Source of the DNA: Pempheris klunzingeri
Taxonomy: Eukaryota > Chordata > Actinopteri > Acropomatiformes > Pempheridae
Direction of reading: 5' to 3'
Assembly (NCBI RefSeq): GCF_042242105.1
Contig: NC_092022.1
Span: 25,573,501 to 25,637,500 of the forward strand
Length of the DNA stretch: 64,000 nt
The notes beneath the pieces were generated by a model. That model worked only from the letters and a program-made list of their open reading frames with translations. It searched no databases and had not been told where the DNA came from. A program made the translations under genes and the position numbers. Below are positions 1 to 13,470 of this stretch, piece by piece. Position 1 is the first letter of the stretch. Every line of letters begins with the position of its first letter.

Positions 1-65
1 GATCCTCCCTCCTGCTGCCTGACTATAAGACTGCAGGTCTCCTGAAGTCTGTGCAAGCTGACAGG

Positions 66-3000
66 ATGCCCTCCTCATGCCGCCCTTCTGCCAGAACACA
101 GACACTGAAGGTAAGACTTTGTTCCACTCTGATGATTATCCTGAACTGGGACTGACCAGCTCCTGACACGGTGTTGTAGTGCAGGCACCTGGAATGATTT
201 GGTACTGTATATAGGATCTGATAATGGGGGGAAAAATCAGAACTGGTACGGCTGAATGAATTATAATGCATCGAAGATCAGCTGGACAAACATGCAATTC
301 AACATAAATGGAAAAATAAAGTTTCCAGCAATAAAGGAATAGTGAGGGAACGTTTACTTGGGTTTAAAAGTTGCGTTCAAGGACAGTCCTGTTGAAATCA
401 ACAGATGCTGATAAACTCTCTTCAGAACTTCAATAAGTAGTACCAAATAATAGACACTGTTGGACTGTTTATCAGACTAAACAATACGTTTCAGGAGCTG
501 CTATATTCTGTTATTTTATATAATGTAGTATAATGAAAAGCAATCCAGGTGTGAGCCAAGTTCAGACCGACCTGCGGTCATTTGGTTTTCTGGCACAATA
601 TAAAAGTGGGATTAATAGTTGATTGGTTTCTAATAGGGAATGAATTAGGAAAGCAGTTTTCAGGATTTCTGTTACTATACTGACATCTCCCTGCCCGTCT
701 TGGTAGATGAGTAGTAGGTAGGTATTAACAGTAGGTAATATAACCCGTTACTATATAAACACTGAGCACCTACTGTGACACAATATCGTTACATCAGAAA
801 TCAGAGAGATAGCTCGTGTGCTCATGTCTTCAGTTACCACAACAGGACTTCACGTGCTCAACCTGAAACAAAATCAAACCCCTGATTGAGACGCCTGCAC
901 ACTAAACAGAAGTCCTTTCATCAAACGTTGACCGGCAGTACGCAGCAAGGTGACGCTCAGAATAACAGTGATGGCGGCTTGTTTGGAGTCACTTCTGTCA
1001 GTGTTTCTCTCCGTTTGACCTGACAGGTGAAGAACAGAGCAGGAGGAAGTCGTTGTGAGTACATGAAGAGGCATTTAGAGGCAGAGAGAGAAGACGGATG
1101 GACAGAATGAATACAGAACATGTAATAGATAAAGAGGGCAGAACGTGTGTTGGACAGCTGAGACACAGATCCAGTAAAAATAGAAACATTTCATTTCATT
1201 TACTTCAACAAATTCACCTCTGACATCTCAGATTTCATAGAGCTTCATCAGCTCTCCACTTTAAAGAGGAAACAGGACAGAGCTCACTGCTGCTGTTGAT
1301 GTTCCTCTGATCTTCGTATTATTGTACCAAACTACTGCAAAACTTTTAATTTCAGATATTTTATGCTTTGGAAAACTTAAAAAAATAGAGCCAATAGAGC
1401 CAACTGAATTAAATTAAGAGAGAGAGCGAAGCAGGGGGGGGTAAGGTGAAGCTCCAGGCCACCTGGGCTTTCTGACTACATGGATTTAACTGTCTTGATC
1501 ACAAGCTCTTTCTTAAAGTGGCGTTTTTCTTCTCAACCTCAGGTTCTGTGTGTTCGGATGTGCATGTTCTACTCCACCATGTGCCTGGCAGGCTGGCCGC
1601 TCTCCTCAGAGGCTGCTGCACTCCGCTGTGGTTCTGACCTCCTCAGTGACCTCATATTTGTGTGTGGGGACCGTGGAATCTATTTCGGTAAGTCTGCATT
1701 CATGCTCTAAATATCTAACGCAGCCTTAGAAGCTGCCTATGAGACGTGCTTGTAAATGAGTGGAAATTGATGGAAAGGTCAGCAGGTTAGGAACATCAGT
1801 TGGGTCTATCCTCTGGGAGCAGTGACGAGCTAAAGTTAGTCTTAAAGGTGCATCCACAATGGCTGATGAAGCTGATGAAGAGTTGTTCTCAATAGTGTTT
1901 TCATTTCCTGTCACTCCACTTAATTCGCTTTGTTTTATAAAACATTATAATAAATGGCCCAATAAGCCCTGTAGCTACCGTGGCATGTTTTTGATAAGTG
2001 TTTTGCAGATATCAGGTCAAACATTAGCTGTGAACTGAATCAGATGTAAATGAAAGAAGAAAGATTATATCTTGTTATAAGAGAAGTGCAGATTGGTTCA
2101 GTTTTTTAGATGTCGGCTCATTTAACATAGAAGAAGCTGATAGGACCAAATGTTATCAAGGCTTTTCTATCCTGTGTCTGACACCAGCAGAGGTGCATAA
2201 TGCAGATACAGTCATGGTCATCATGTCCACATGAAAACACTGCAGTAACCAAGCAAGTTATCAGCTCCATAACAACACGCCCTGCTCATTTATTTAGATG
2301 AAGACTAGTCACAACACTCCTCTAGTGTACTGCAGAAGGAGCAGCAAGTGGGACCAACTATTTAATGCAATGTAATATTTCCTTTTCGTCAGGCGAAGCT
2401 GAATCCCACTGTTCCCTACTATATGTTCCCTACATCATCGTTAGATGTGCATGTGCTGACTTGTAGAGCGAGGGGCTGGACGGACACCTTATTCTGTCCG
2501 GTGTGCACCGAGGAGTTCACAAAGGCCCTTTCACTCCTTTACCTTTGCCCTGCTCTGACCAAGGCCACCTTCTCCATCTGCTATCAGAGCGGTGGCAATC
2601 CCCCAAAATGGCAGCACACTCACCAGGACACTGTGCCTCAGTGTGTGATAGCTTTATTGTTGAAACATTTGTTATCTGAGAGCAGCACAGCTTCACACTA
2701 CTAACAAAGAAAGGTGCAGAAACAGCAGAGATCCTTGAGAAGACTCACTGAGCTTAATCTCACTGAGCTAAGTGGTTCACAGGATATACTTTGCATATGC
2801 TGGTGCTCTGCAGGATGTGGGCCCAAACAGACACTACATACAATTAGGCTCATTAATATTGTTAACATGCTGATGTTCTTCATCTAAACTTAGTGTGTTA
2901 TCATGCTAATATCTGCTCGTTCATTTTCCTTTCCTGTTTTTGATGTTGTGACGATTCTGATAACTATTTCACGTTCACGCTCCCCAGAGGAGAACCCTGA

Positions 3001-4369
3001 ATGTGCCTCTTTGATTAGTTTGACCCAAATGACACATCTTCATTCACCCATTCACACATCATTCATACAGGAGGAACCTCAGTTGGAGAAGACTGTTCTT
3101 TCTCACTCATTCACACACTGGAGCTATGCTTCAGTGCCCAAGGACACAACAAGAGGCTCAAATGATCCGTTGGCCAATTTTTCTCTTTAAAAAAAAGGTA
3201 TCAAGGCTCAAAAGACAGACAAGAATGTGATGTTTGACATTTCTCCCTGCAGGTAAAGGCACACGGTCTGGTTACAGTGCTCGGCCCAAAAGGAAGGGAA
3301 TTGTGGACCAGTGTTGTCGGCCAGCTGGCTGTGAACTTAAGCTCCTGGAGATGTACTGTGCTAAACCGAAGAGCCAGCAGCACACCACAGCTTACCCAGC
3401 CACCACCACAGCCCCACAAACCACCACACTGTCAGACACGGTAAGACCTCTCCTGCCTGACCATTGTTGTCTCTTCTCTGATGCAGATGATGGAAGGAAA
3501 ACATCCGCTGACAACGACTTGTTGCATAACCCAGTTATATATCTCATACAGACAGAGTGTCCCTTAGCCAAGTTAACGTCTTCCCCGAGCTCCTCTTTTC
3601 ACCATCTTTTACCCCTGTAAAAAGGCTTACCTCATCCTATGGCTCCCCTCAGTACCAGGACCCAAAGGGGTTCTCTCTCTTAGGGAGTCACCCTACAACA
3701 CCATGGCCTTATCTTTTATACATTCCATACCTGCTCTGGCCTCTTACCTGGACATCCACAGAGAGAGAACACACACTTACAACATAGCAGATTCACATAA
3801 CGTATCAGATACTACACCATCCTTTAAAGTCTGGGCTGATTTACCACCACCTGCTTTCAATGTTAGCTAAAGCAAACTCTTGAGCTGAGTATTATGTCAA
3901 GCTCTACTGCTGTCTAAAGTAAAATGCAATGCAGGCTTAACGTTGTCCTCCAGTTAGCAACAACCACCTCAGTAAGAATATCTAAACCACAAGCACATCA
4001 AAATATGTGAATTAAAACCAAATGAACAGCATAATAAAGTAGATATTTGTGATTGAAAGCTGGCAGATCAGTGCAGGGCCGAGGTCACCTGCTACAGCCA
4101 AGCTGCATGTCCTTGAATCAGCTCCTCATTCTTATCTTTCCTTGCAGGAGCAGCAGTTCCAAGCGATATTTCAGAGGAGACTCTTGGAGCACCTGGGGGC
4201 TCCCGACAGTCCAAAGAGAGAAGCTTATAGAAAGAAAACACAGCCGCTGCCTCGACGGAAAAGCAAAGTTTCATCATCACGCAGGAAGATTAGGCCACAG
4301 AGCACAACCAGCAGGCCTCCTTCAGCTTCTGGGAGTCCCCTTGAGACCACGACGACACTCGAGTCATGA
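66..4369 (+). CDS. igf3: Insulin-like growth factor 3 precursor (four exons)
   Basis: Secreted insulin/IGF-family hormone. In fish, IGF3 is mainly gonadal and acts through IGF receptors. Coding exons are 66-110, 1543-1687, 3253-3440 and 4148-4369, all with GT-AG borders and matching phases (0, 1, 0), giving 199 residues. Residues 16-38 are a Cys-rich hydrophobic leader. The B domain (about 40-64) contains RCGSDLL and FVCGDRGIYF. A short C domain ends in basic RPKRK. The A domain starts GIVDQCC (79-85) and ends EMYC (99), followed by the D segment AKPK. A basic E domain fills exon 4 (QRRLLEHLG near its start). All six insulin-fold cysteines are present, but the A-domain loop CCRPAGC has four residues between cysteines instead of the usual three. 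The ATG at 66 is the first in frame, but the frame stays open to the window start, so extra 5' coding sequence is possible. igf1 and igf2 fit less well because the C domain is short and the E domain differs. Family assignment is strong; the igf3 paralogue is likely. Confidence 0.88.
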
Positions 4370-4765
4370 CTCTGATCTCTGACCTCGTGTAAAGATGAAT
4401 ATTTATAGTTACTGAAGTGGACCCAGCTAGTTTGGAGGACTGATGTTGACTGTTGTGAACCTTAAACATTCTTTGCTCAGCAGCGATCACAGGGGCCAAT
4501 TAGAGGTCCTCAGCTCCAGGAGCAAATAGACTGGTGAAGTCCTGACACCAGGGGGAGGGCTACATGCTGTTACACTAGTCTGTGTAACTCAGTGGAATCT
4601 TTCACTGAGCCTGTCGTTCATTCTTTCTAGAAGAGTCACCGTGTGGATGATTCTGCCTTCCACTCTCTCACCGGCCTCAAACTACCACTGATGTTTGACC
4701 CTTTATGGCCTCGGGCTTGTGTGTAATGCTGCTAAATGTTAAATAAACTGAACCATTACGTTATT
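4370..4765 (+). terminator. igf3: igf3 3' UTR and polyadenylation signal
   Basis: About 390 bases follow the igf3 TAG-free coding end (stop TGA at 4367-4369) and lead to a canonical AATAAA at 4742-4747. Cleavage is expected roughly 15-25 bases later. The exact site is inferred. Confidence 0.65.
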
Positions 4766-5668
4766 TACCATACATGTGTCGACAGATGGAGTGAACCTCA
4801 TGACAGTTTCCCTGAATAAGAATGAGTCTGTTTCGTCCACTTCTGTCGTGCTGATTTATATTTTTCCTCTGTCTGAGATGATGTTTATTATTCTGAATTC
4901 TATATCTGATGTTTTTTATGACAAAGACTTTGAATACACTCATTATTATTATTATTCTATTTCACAGTGACAACATATATGACTATAATAAACACTAAAA
5001 CTAAAAGAGATTCTCATGTTGTAATGACTTATCATGAAGCCACTGCAGGAGAAGGTCTGATGTGCGGTTTGCTGCAGATGTGAGGTTTGATTTTGATTTT
5101 GAATTTCATAGGATTTTAGACAAATATAACAATATTTAACACATCTTTTATTTTGTTGTTCAGCTTCAGTGCCATCACAAACAGCTGACTCATTATTTAC
5201 TTTGACACGACTGAAGTTATCATCTCTGTCCAAGAGCTGTGAAGGCCATCTCAGCTCTCGGAAGAGCAGCCAGATAAAGCAAATGGTTCTTCTATGTTGA
5301 ATAAGCATTAAGTGATTAGTAAGAAAGAGGAAGGGACTACCATACTCCTGATGAAGTGGGAGCCTTTATTTGTGACTTGGTCGAGTACTGAACATCTTTA
5401 CTTACACAATTAGATGAGTTGAAACTAAAGATAATACAGCCTATCAATTAATATAAGAGTTTGCATGTTCCCCCGGTGCTTGTGTGGGTTCTCTTTGGGT
5501 ACACCGGCTTCCTCCCACTACCCAGTGAAGGTCAGGTTCACTGGTGGCTCTAAACTGTAGGTGTGGGTGTGAGCATGAATGGTGGTCTGTCTCTGTGTAT
5601 CAGCTCCTGGCCAGCTGTTGCTTGCAGGTCTCCTACACATCTGTGGACACTGTGGCCTGGCAATAAAC

Positions 5669-5670
<2 letters not shown>

Positions 5671-5744
<74 letters not shown>
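5671..5744. repeat. Compound microsatellite (GT)n(GA)n
   Basis: A pure GT tract of about 29 units runs directly into about 8 GA units. Open frames across it (Val-Cys or His-Thr repeats) are artefacts. Confidence 0.97.
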
Positions 5745-8700
5745 AAATAATCTCTTGCTCTATCTGGGTTGTAAGCAGAAGTAGGAAAGCTACCCTCAAT
5801 GTGTAAACACTTGTAAATCTTTATATTACTGTTGTGTATGCAGAGGATTTCACTCTGTAAGCATTTTAAGAATACTGTAAGAGGCTGATGAAAATATACT
5901 CATCAAATAGCATCAAAATAATGGTTATAATATCTACACAGCTACAAAATGTAATATTATCACTATTATATTATATAATATATAATATCAGGGAAAAATC
6001 TGAATGGAAGAGCCACAATCCTCTGTTTCATGAAATCAATTGTTGTTATCAAAGGCCTGTCAGACACGTGTTTGTTATATTTGTTGGAATTGTCATAACA
6101 GTCAGACAGCAATCAAGAAATGTAATAGTTAGAAAAAACTGTGGCTCTGGCAGGCCTGTAGCACTACAAATAAAATGCATTATTATTATCCTTATTATAA
6201 TAAGATAACCTGCACGTCTGCCTACGTACACCCTGCCCATGTAATCACTGTGATGGTCAGAGTCTTAATACAGGCTGTCCAGACCTACTGTTAAAGCTAA
6301 TGAGCACATGAATGGCAGAGGAAGTGCAAATCTGGCTGCTGTTGTTGGTCTGTGACCTTGTGTTTAATTTCAATAAAAGGTCAAAACAGTTCTTATGAAA
6401 AAAGTCTTTTGTCTGTGATCCCCTTGTGTTTGGTGTACGATAAAGAATTTCTCACAAGCAGACGCTTTGAGGCTGGCAGAGAGGTGCAGAGCATGGGCTG
6501 CTGGCTCTTTACATGCATCTCTGTTGTGCAAAGGAGAAATGCATGTACAGATTTGTCAAAAAGGCTTGTTTGCCTTATTGACATTCTTTTAATAATGACC
6601 ATGATAGTGTAGTTTGAGCAGTGTTTCTTAGTTGTCTAAACCTAAACACACACTTTAACTGTGGAGGTAAAGCTAGTGTGGTCACAGGCTAAATTGGCTC
6701 AGTTCTTTAGCATCTGCATTCAAGCAGATGCTAAATTAAGTGGAGATTGTTAATTTGAATATAGCATAGCATAGAATAGTACAATATGATAATAGTATAA
6801 TAAGATATTTATGTATATACGCATAGATTATATATATATTAATGTATGTATGTCTGCATCTATGTATATATAATATATACATAGAATATGCATCAAGTTT
6901 TTGAAAAAGGAAATGGCAGTTATCTTATTTCCCCCCTTAGGTTGAAGGACTCGTGGTGTATATCCCATCCTCACACATTTAGTTGGAGACTGAAGGTGAG
7001 TAAGGTATTTCCAAGGAACAGCACTGACCTGAGACTGATAACAGACTCGCTCACTGTGGCTCATTGTCATTGTGCAGTAACAGTATCCCTTCATCATAGA
7101 GTTGTTAAGCTAAATATAATGTGTAGCCTACAAAATGTTACCAGTCTAACATTTACCCTTTTGGGCTGACAACAACAACTCACTCATGGCCATGAGAATC
7201 AAATGTGAGTGGTGGCCTTATTAGTATGGCTCATGGGAAGAGATGGGAGTGAATAACGCTATCTGGCTGTGACGCAAGCAAACACAAGGAGTAAGCTCTC
7301 CCCTCCTGCCTTATCAAGCCCACTGTGAACAGCTGTTACTATCTTATGGAGTAAAAAGGCCAGAAACTCTTCCTGCCCGAGAGGAGGCCTTTCAAATACC
7401 TTATCAAGTTTGAGCCAGATTAGCCTTTACCCGGAGGTGCAAGTTAGTTTCAGCTGGAGGACTAAGTTGATGTGCAAGTGCAATGATCAGCACATCAAAT
7501 TGGTCATCTTGATTTGCCTAATCATCCTGGAATCAGAAATGCTGCATTCTTACACTCTACTGAACACCACACTTGCTGCAATCACTTCTGGGCAGTAACA
7601 CATTACAGCGTATGGACGTATATATGATAATAATAATAATAATACATACAACGGACCGCTGCAACACATAACGAAGGATAATGAAGTTAGCGCTCTCTCC
7701 ATCTCTGAAATGCTTTGCTGATATGGATGATATGCATTTAATGTCATCCTCTCTGTAAGACTCTGACTCTTTGAGAAGACCTGTGATGAGCCAGAGTTAT
7801 GAGTTTTTGCCCAATTACACCAAAAATAAACTGCCGAATGAAGCTATTAGAGAGACACAGAATCATAACTGCAATCTCTGGGCACGCCAACAGGATCTTA
7901 TGTTAATAAATGTTCTACATTCTTTATAAATCCAAAAAAGTCACACATGCAGTCCAGGTTGTTTGGACTGTTTGGAGTAAAGCAGCCGCCCCTCTGATAA
8001 ATCTGGAGCTCTGTTCCAGCTTTCTAAAACATATTATTTCAGGAGTTTTCTCTGTCCTGTCAAGATTAGAACTACAGTTCTGAGTTTTGCTGCTTAAATC
8101 TCCCACAGTATTTGCTGCAGTGACATTACTGCACACGTGGAAATATTTACAATGACTGAGCCTCTCTAATCATTACAGGAACACTCAAACAATAAAGAAA
8201 TCACCTGGAAAGCTTGTGCTGCTCAACACCATTTCAAAGGCAATACATAGTCGTTATGGTCGTATAAATGGTGGACTAGTTTGCCATTCCAAACATGGCT
8301 CCATCTGTCTTCAGCTCTACAGCTGACATCCACCCTGCCTCACTGTGTCTTTTAGTTTTGCACCTTCAACGCCTCCGCAGCACACATGAAACCTTTGTTC
8401 GTTTGTGTTAACCTTAGTTTTAAGTCTCTTGGTGGACTCCCTCGCTGTCACATTCCCTGAGCCACTCAGTGACAACGCTACACAGTGATAAGTTTGACAA
8501 AAAAAAAGTTTGAGTCTGATCTTATTTCACATTTTGTTCCTCGCAGTGAGGCTACAGTGTACTGAGTCCATCTGTCATGTCTGTATTGTCTGTACTGAGC
8601 TTCCTTATCTGCTGTGTTCATGTTTGATTCAGCCAGTGAGAAAAACTGGCCTCCGACCACCTGCTCAGCTTTGTTGGCCTCCTCATTAAACCTGCACCAG

Positions 8701-9354
8701 TGTACACACAGGGTCCACACACACATTCTGCATGGACAGCGCTCGCTTGTTCAGGAGGTGCTACTGTGTAAAGGATTCAACATTTTGGAGGGTGGCTCAC
8801 AGTTAAAAGTCAGCTGTTGAGGGCAAGTGCAAAGAAAATGTGAGGGCCCAGACACCATCAGTTTTAAGAGATGTTTGATCCCATCGTAGCCAAACAGAAC
8901 TTTGAAAGTGAGTCTGAAATGGGAGACTTTTTGTGAGTTTTAGTTACTTGAAATGATCTTTTGCTCTGCTGCTCTGCTGCAGATCTCCAACCAGTGCCAT
9001 CTTCAGTACACTTGTGTAGTTTGTGCTCTCTCCCGTTTACAGTCAGGGACAAACATGTCTTGTGGTTTGAGGCACAGCTCAACCATGGCATCAGCTCTGC
9101 CTCTGGCTGTTATCTGTTACATAAACCTAATGCACCACTGTTCTGCACAATGAAAGATAATGAAGTGAGCAGCTTCATCTCTCATTTTATTGCTTTTATT
9201 GTCGGCCTCGTTTTTAGACTCTGTTTAATACATCACTCAAATATAAACTACTGAGCTTTGAGAAAGATATTTATGCACGAGACACAGAATTGTAACATAA
9301 CTTTTTTTCCACTCTCCTATTTGCTAAGATTATTTCCCCTCACTAGTGTGTCAG

Positions 9355-9404
<50 letters not shown>

Positions 9405-9405
9405 C
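9355..9405. repeat. Compound microsatellite (GT)n(GA)n
   Basis: About 16 GT units followed by about 9 GA units. The TG-to-GA structure is the same as in the tract at 5671, but the flanks differ. Confidence 0.97.
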
Positions 9406-9602
9406 ACATTGTTGAATTGTTGGTAGCAAAATACTCTACAAGGCAAATGGAAAGCAACAGCAGGATTATGCATACATGCCTGATTGTGGTTTAGATTAAA
9501 TGATTATTGACACTAATACATTTAAATATGATTCAATGCTCTTTGCAACTTTTACTTAGTCACCAAAAATTGTTGTTATATGATGTTGTGTATCATCATA
9601 TA

Positions 9603-10305
9603 CACTCCTCACTAAAAGTCAGGGATGTTCAGCTTCCAGGTGAAATTTCAGGATGAACCTAAAATGCATTCTAACCTTTCCAGGTGAACTTAATGTGACC
9701 TTCTCTAAACCTTTGAATGCACATGTCCAACTGTTCAGTGTCTCAGTACTTTCTGCACCAGCTGCTGTTCTCTAACAAGAAGCTTAACAGCAACATTCAC
9801 AACAGGTTTGATCCATGAATCCACCAATACATTTCCTGCTTCAGTTAGAATTGGTATTTAAACAGTCCTCCTCATCCTGCTGTTCACATTCTGACATCAT
9901 GAGACCAAGACGACACCTAACAGTTGATCAGCAGCACCTCAACACTGGAGGCTTCAAACAGGAAGTCCTCAGACGGAGGTGTTCACTGAGCTTAGAGGGT
10001 CACAGAGTGTCATCAGGAGGTTGGAACAGTGATACAGAGACTGGAAGAGTCACAGAAAGGAGAGGAGTGGACGTCCTTTGGCCACGTCCCAATTTATTGA
10101 GACACTGAACATGTTTTGTTGTGGTTTACCTACCACTGTTGGTAGATTTTCTTTCAATAAATTGTTTAAGATGAAGAAATCACCAGTACATGCTTCTACT
10201 TAAATGTCCTACTTTCATGATATAATATCACTGTAGCATTCACTTCTTACATTTTCCATATATTTCACCTGAAAGTCGAATATCCCTAACTTTTAGTGAG
10301 TAGTG
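9603..10305 (+). mobile_element. Non-autonomous Tc1/mariner-like transposon, copy 1
   Basis: A 703 bp element bounded by TA on both sides (9601-9602 and 10306-10307). Its imperfect terminal inverted repeats read CACTCCTCACTAAAAGT on the left and the complement of CACTACTCACTAAAAGT on the right. It contains a 97-codon frame (9815-10108). The part after MRPRRHLTVDQQ resembles the DNA-binding N-terminus of Tc1-type transposases, with a TETGRVTERRG stretch like the usual region after the second helix-turn-helix. There is no DDE catalytic core, so it must be mobilised in trans. Two further near-identical copies lie at 44304-44999 and 58514-59173. The superfamily is inferred from TA flanks, TIR form and the residual frame. 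Confidence 0.85.
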
Positions 10306-10307
10306 TA

Positions 10308-12780
10308 TGATGAAAATCATATTTATCACATATATCACATTCCTGAATACGTCAACATAAAACATTAGTGCCATGGTAACCTTGTTAGAGTTGCTGTAAT
10401 TGGAGTGTCTAATGTTTGGCTTTAGTAAACCATGTGAGGCCTGTAGCTGCAGGACATGGTCAGTCACCTCCAACCAGCTTTACTTATTAAACCACACACT
10501 GTCTCCTGGTCTAGTTAGGGTTAGGGTCACAAAGACAGTGACCCAGTGTACAGCAGACTGTGATAAGTGCTCAGGTGCACTGTTCAGTGTTATGTCTCGT
10601 CAGGTTTGTTAAGTTTTTTTGTTACTTCCTGTTTTATTGAGGTGTTCAACTTCTCCCTCTCGTTTCAGGTCTCTTGACTTCCTGCCCGTGTGTGTTTCCC
10701 ACTCCTGTGATTGTTTCCACCTGTGCCCCCTCCCTGGTGCATATATTGTCTGTGATTTCCCCCCTTGTCCTGTGCTAGATTGTCTTGTACCCTTGTGTCA
10801 GCGTCTCTAATCAGACTTAGTGAGATTTTTTGAGTTAGTATCAATTTTTTCCCCCCAGTTTTTTGGTGCCTTGTGCTGGTTTGTATCTTGCACAACAGTG
10901 AATTGCAGCTTCTTTTTTTTTATGTGCGCTTCTGGTCGTAACATTCAGATTAGAGAGGATATAAACACACAGATTACTGAATGTGACCAGGAGAGAGTCT
11001 ATCATCATCACTGTAAACATTTTTTGATTCAGCAGTGTGTCAGATATCTCTGTAAAGATAAATGGAAATCAAAGCTCAATGCTTTGGCAAAATATTTTCA
11101 TATGTTAAATCTCTCTTACTGTATTTCTTTCTTTCATTTCAACATAACAATGTTCCCAGTCAGATTCAGCAAAATCTCTGATACATTTGATCAGCACCAG
11201 AGTCGACGCCCCTGAATTGCCATACAAGGCCGCCTGTTTCAGAACTAACAACCGTAGGTGAAACCATAAAAACATCCCAGCGTGATATCATGATAGAAAT
11301 AATGAGAGGAGACACGACATCTAAAAAAAATGTCTCACAAAGTGACGGAAACAGTTTGCAGTGGTAGAAAATGATAACAGTGTGCAGAGAAGGAGGCCAA
11401 GCTCTGCTCATGCAGGAGCTGTCTGATGCATCTGACTTTTTGAACTTGTGATTTGTCTGGGATGTGTGAGTGTCGTGCTTTTGGACTAGAGACATGATGA
11501 AAGCCTGACATGTGGGACAAGGACTTTGTGATTAGTCCTCTCTAACATGTCCAGACTGTGTGGCTCTGAGTGACGTCCCGATCCGGTCTGACCATTATCA
11601 CATTTGACAGCACAGGATAAGGGACACATCAGGCTGAAGAGATAGGACACTGACATCAGTCATATTATTTTGGGTGCTTTGACATCCTGTTTCACAACAA
11701 ACTAACCGTTTTATATCTTTGGTATTTCTAATGATCTCCTCAAGCATATTGCTGCACATAAAGGAAGCTTGAACCATAGACAGCTTGCTGTGTGGTGTTG
11801 AATTGCTCTAATAGGCTTTTCCAATGAGTTTTTTTGCTGTAGTTAAAGTTTTAAATGAGTTTGCTGGTGTGTTTGGAGGTATTAAACTTGCTGTGCTCAG
11901 GTCTCTAACAAGGGTCAACAAGCAGTTAATGCAACCTGTCTAAAAGTGTGACATGGGGGCACTTCCATGAGGCATGTATGCCAGGTACTTGCATGGTTCA
12001 GTATCTATAAATGCCGTGAGAAATAATCTGCACTGGGTAAAACAGCTCTGTGTAATGTTTTATTATTTTTTTAAGTTGTATTTTCCTGTTGGAGGAACAT
12101 TTGAATGTATTTAGACATTTAGAGAAGTGCAGACATGAGAGGTATCTTTCTTATGGAGGGCACAACAGCTGGATCTATATTCATAACTGCCTGCTACATT
12201 TTCCTCTCACAGATCCTGTTACCAGGTTGTGCAGTGTTGTTGGGGGTAGATCAGTTGATCATAACTGCTTTGTTTCAATGACCTGACATATCTGCATGTA
12301 GCGCAGGGATCTATTTCAGCTAATGGCTGTTGTTCTAAGTCAGCAGGGTCAGACAGGTCTGGTGTCAACCAGAGGGAATATTCAAGTCATTTTGTTTTAG
12401 AAAGACTATCTACCTGGATTTTGTCCTCCTCAGTGTCCTAGATTAAGTTAACCTGGATTTAGCATGAATGAAAGTCTGGATATCACTGCAGTAAGACTGT
12501 TCTGAGGTTGAGGACTACCTCTTCCCTTGCACTTATTATTACAGTAGCATTCACGTTAACATTATGACAGATATAACTGTTCCTCCTCTACTAAAACTAT
12601 CCATGTTTGGATCATGTTGGCTGTATTATCATGTTGACCTCGTTATCAAATGAAATGACTGTCAGTATCCTGCAGCCAGAAAAATAAACAGTATGACAGT
12701 GAAAGCTGATATCAGGCTGGCCATCGTGTTACATACTGTAGGTTAAATATTGTACAGCTGATGTGACCTAGTTCAGTTTA
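10308..12780. other. Intergenic stretch, no gene recognised
   Basis: No exon chain, RNA gene or intact mobile element was recognised. Several frames of 60-130 codons occur on both strands, but they are low in complexity or lack any recognisable domain or splice context. Confidence 0.5.
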
Positions 12781-12784
12781 TCAG

Positions 12785-13470
12785 AAAGGATGTGATGAGT
12801 TTTATATCACTGAGCTGACAAAGAGCCAGACCTCCACTGATCCTTGTGATCCTTTAGAGCTCAGCAGTAACGACTTCATGAGCTTCTTTGATGATAAAAT
12901 TCTAACTATTAGAGACAAAATTCATCACCTCCTGCCCTCAACAGGCTCTGATTCAACCTCACACTCAGGAATCGTGGAAACAGCTGATGGGTTTGATGTG
13001 CATTAGGACTGTTTTTCTCCAATTGATCTTCCTGAATTGGCTTCAACAATTTCCTCATCCAAACCGTCAACATGTCTCCTAGCCTTAATTAACACGTCCT
13101 TACTGGATATGATCAATCAGTCTTTACTAACAGGCTATGTACCTCAGTCCTATAAAGTAGCAGTAATTAAACCTCTCCTGAAAAAGCCTACTCTTGATTC
13201 AGGTGTGTTAGCTAACTATAGACCTATATCCAACCTTCCCTTTCTCTCCAAGATCCTGGAGAAAGTTGTAGCTAATCAGCTGTGTAATTTTCTAAACTCT
13301 AATAGTCTATTTGAGGATTTTCAGTCAGGTTTTAGAGCGAACCACAGCACAGAGACACTGGTGAAGGTTACAGACCACCTCCTTATGGCATCAGACAGAG
13401 GACTTCTCTCTGTCCTGGTAACATCCTGTTACAGAGACTGGAACAGTTCATTGGTATAAAAGGAATTAAA
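12785..13470 (+). mobile_element. LINE reverse transcriptase fragment (L2/CR1-type), broken
   Basis: Frames across this block read as part of a non-LTR retrotransposon ORF2. Around 12868-13000 the text includes FMSFFDDKI, then an in-frame stop near 13003. From 13037 the frame continues with IKPLLKKPTLDSG, NYRPISNLPFLSKILEKVV and FEDFQSGFRANHSTETL, which are standard reverse transcriptase motifs just before the first catalytic aspartate. At about 13420 a short deletion removes the motif with that aspartate and shifts frame: the downstream sequence resumes in another frame as ILLQRLEQFIGIKG. The element is 5' and 3' truncated and cannot be active. Confidence 0.88.

Larger units (their letters stand above)
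4770..9598. other. Intergenic stretch, no gene recognised
   Basis: A/T-rich DNA with stops in all frames and no conserved protein segment that I recognise. It holds two TG/GA microsatellites, listed separately, and short A/T-rich runs around 6760-6890. The open frames here are short and low in complexity. I see no promoter or exon chain worth calling. Confidence 0.6.

Noticed and set aside
9815-10108. The 97-codon frame as a host gene
   Set aside because: It lies inside a TIR-bounded element present three times, so it belongs to the transposon.
10512-10530. Telomere-like GGTTAGGGTTAGGG, also CCCTAACCCTAACC near 16649
   Set aside because: Only about two units each, as expected by chance or from old repair; no array.
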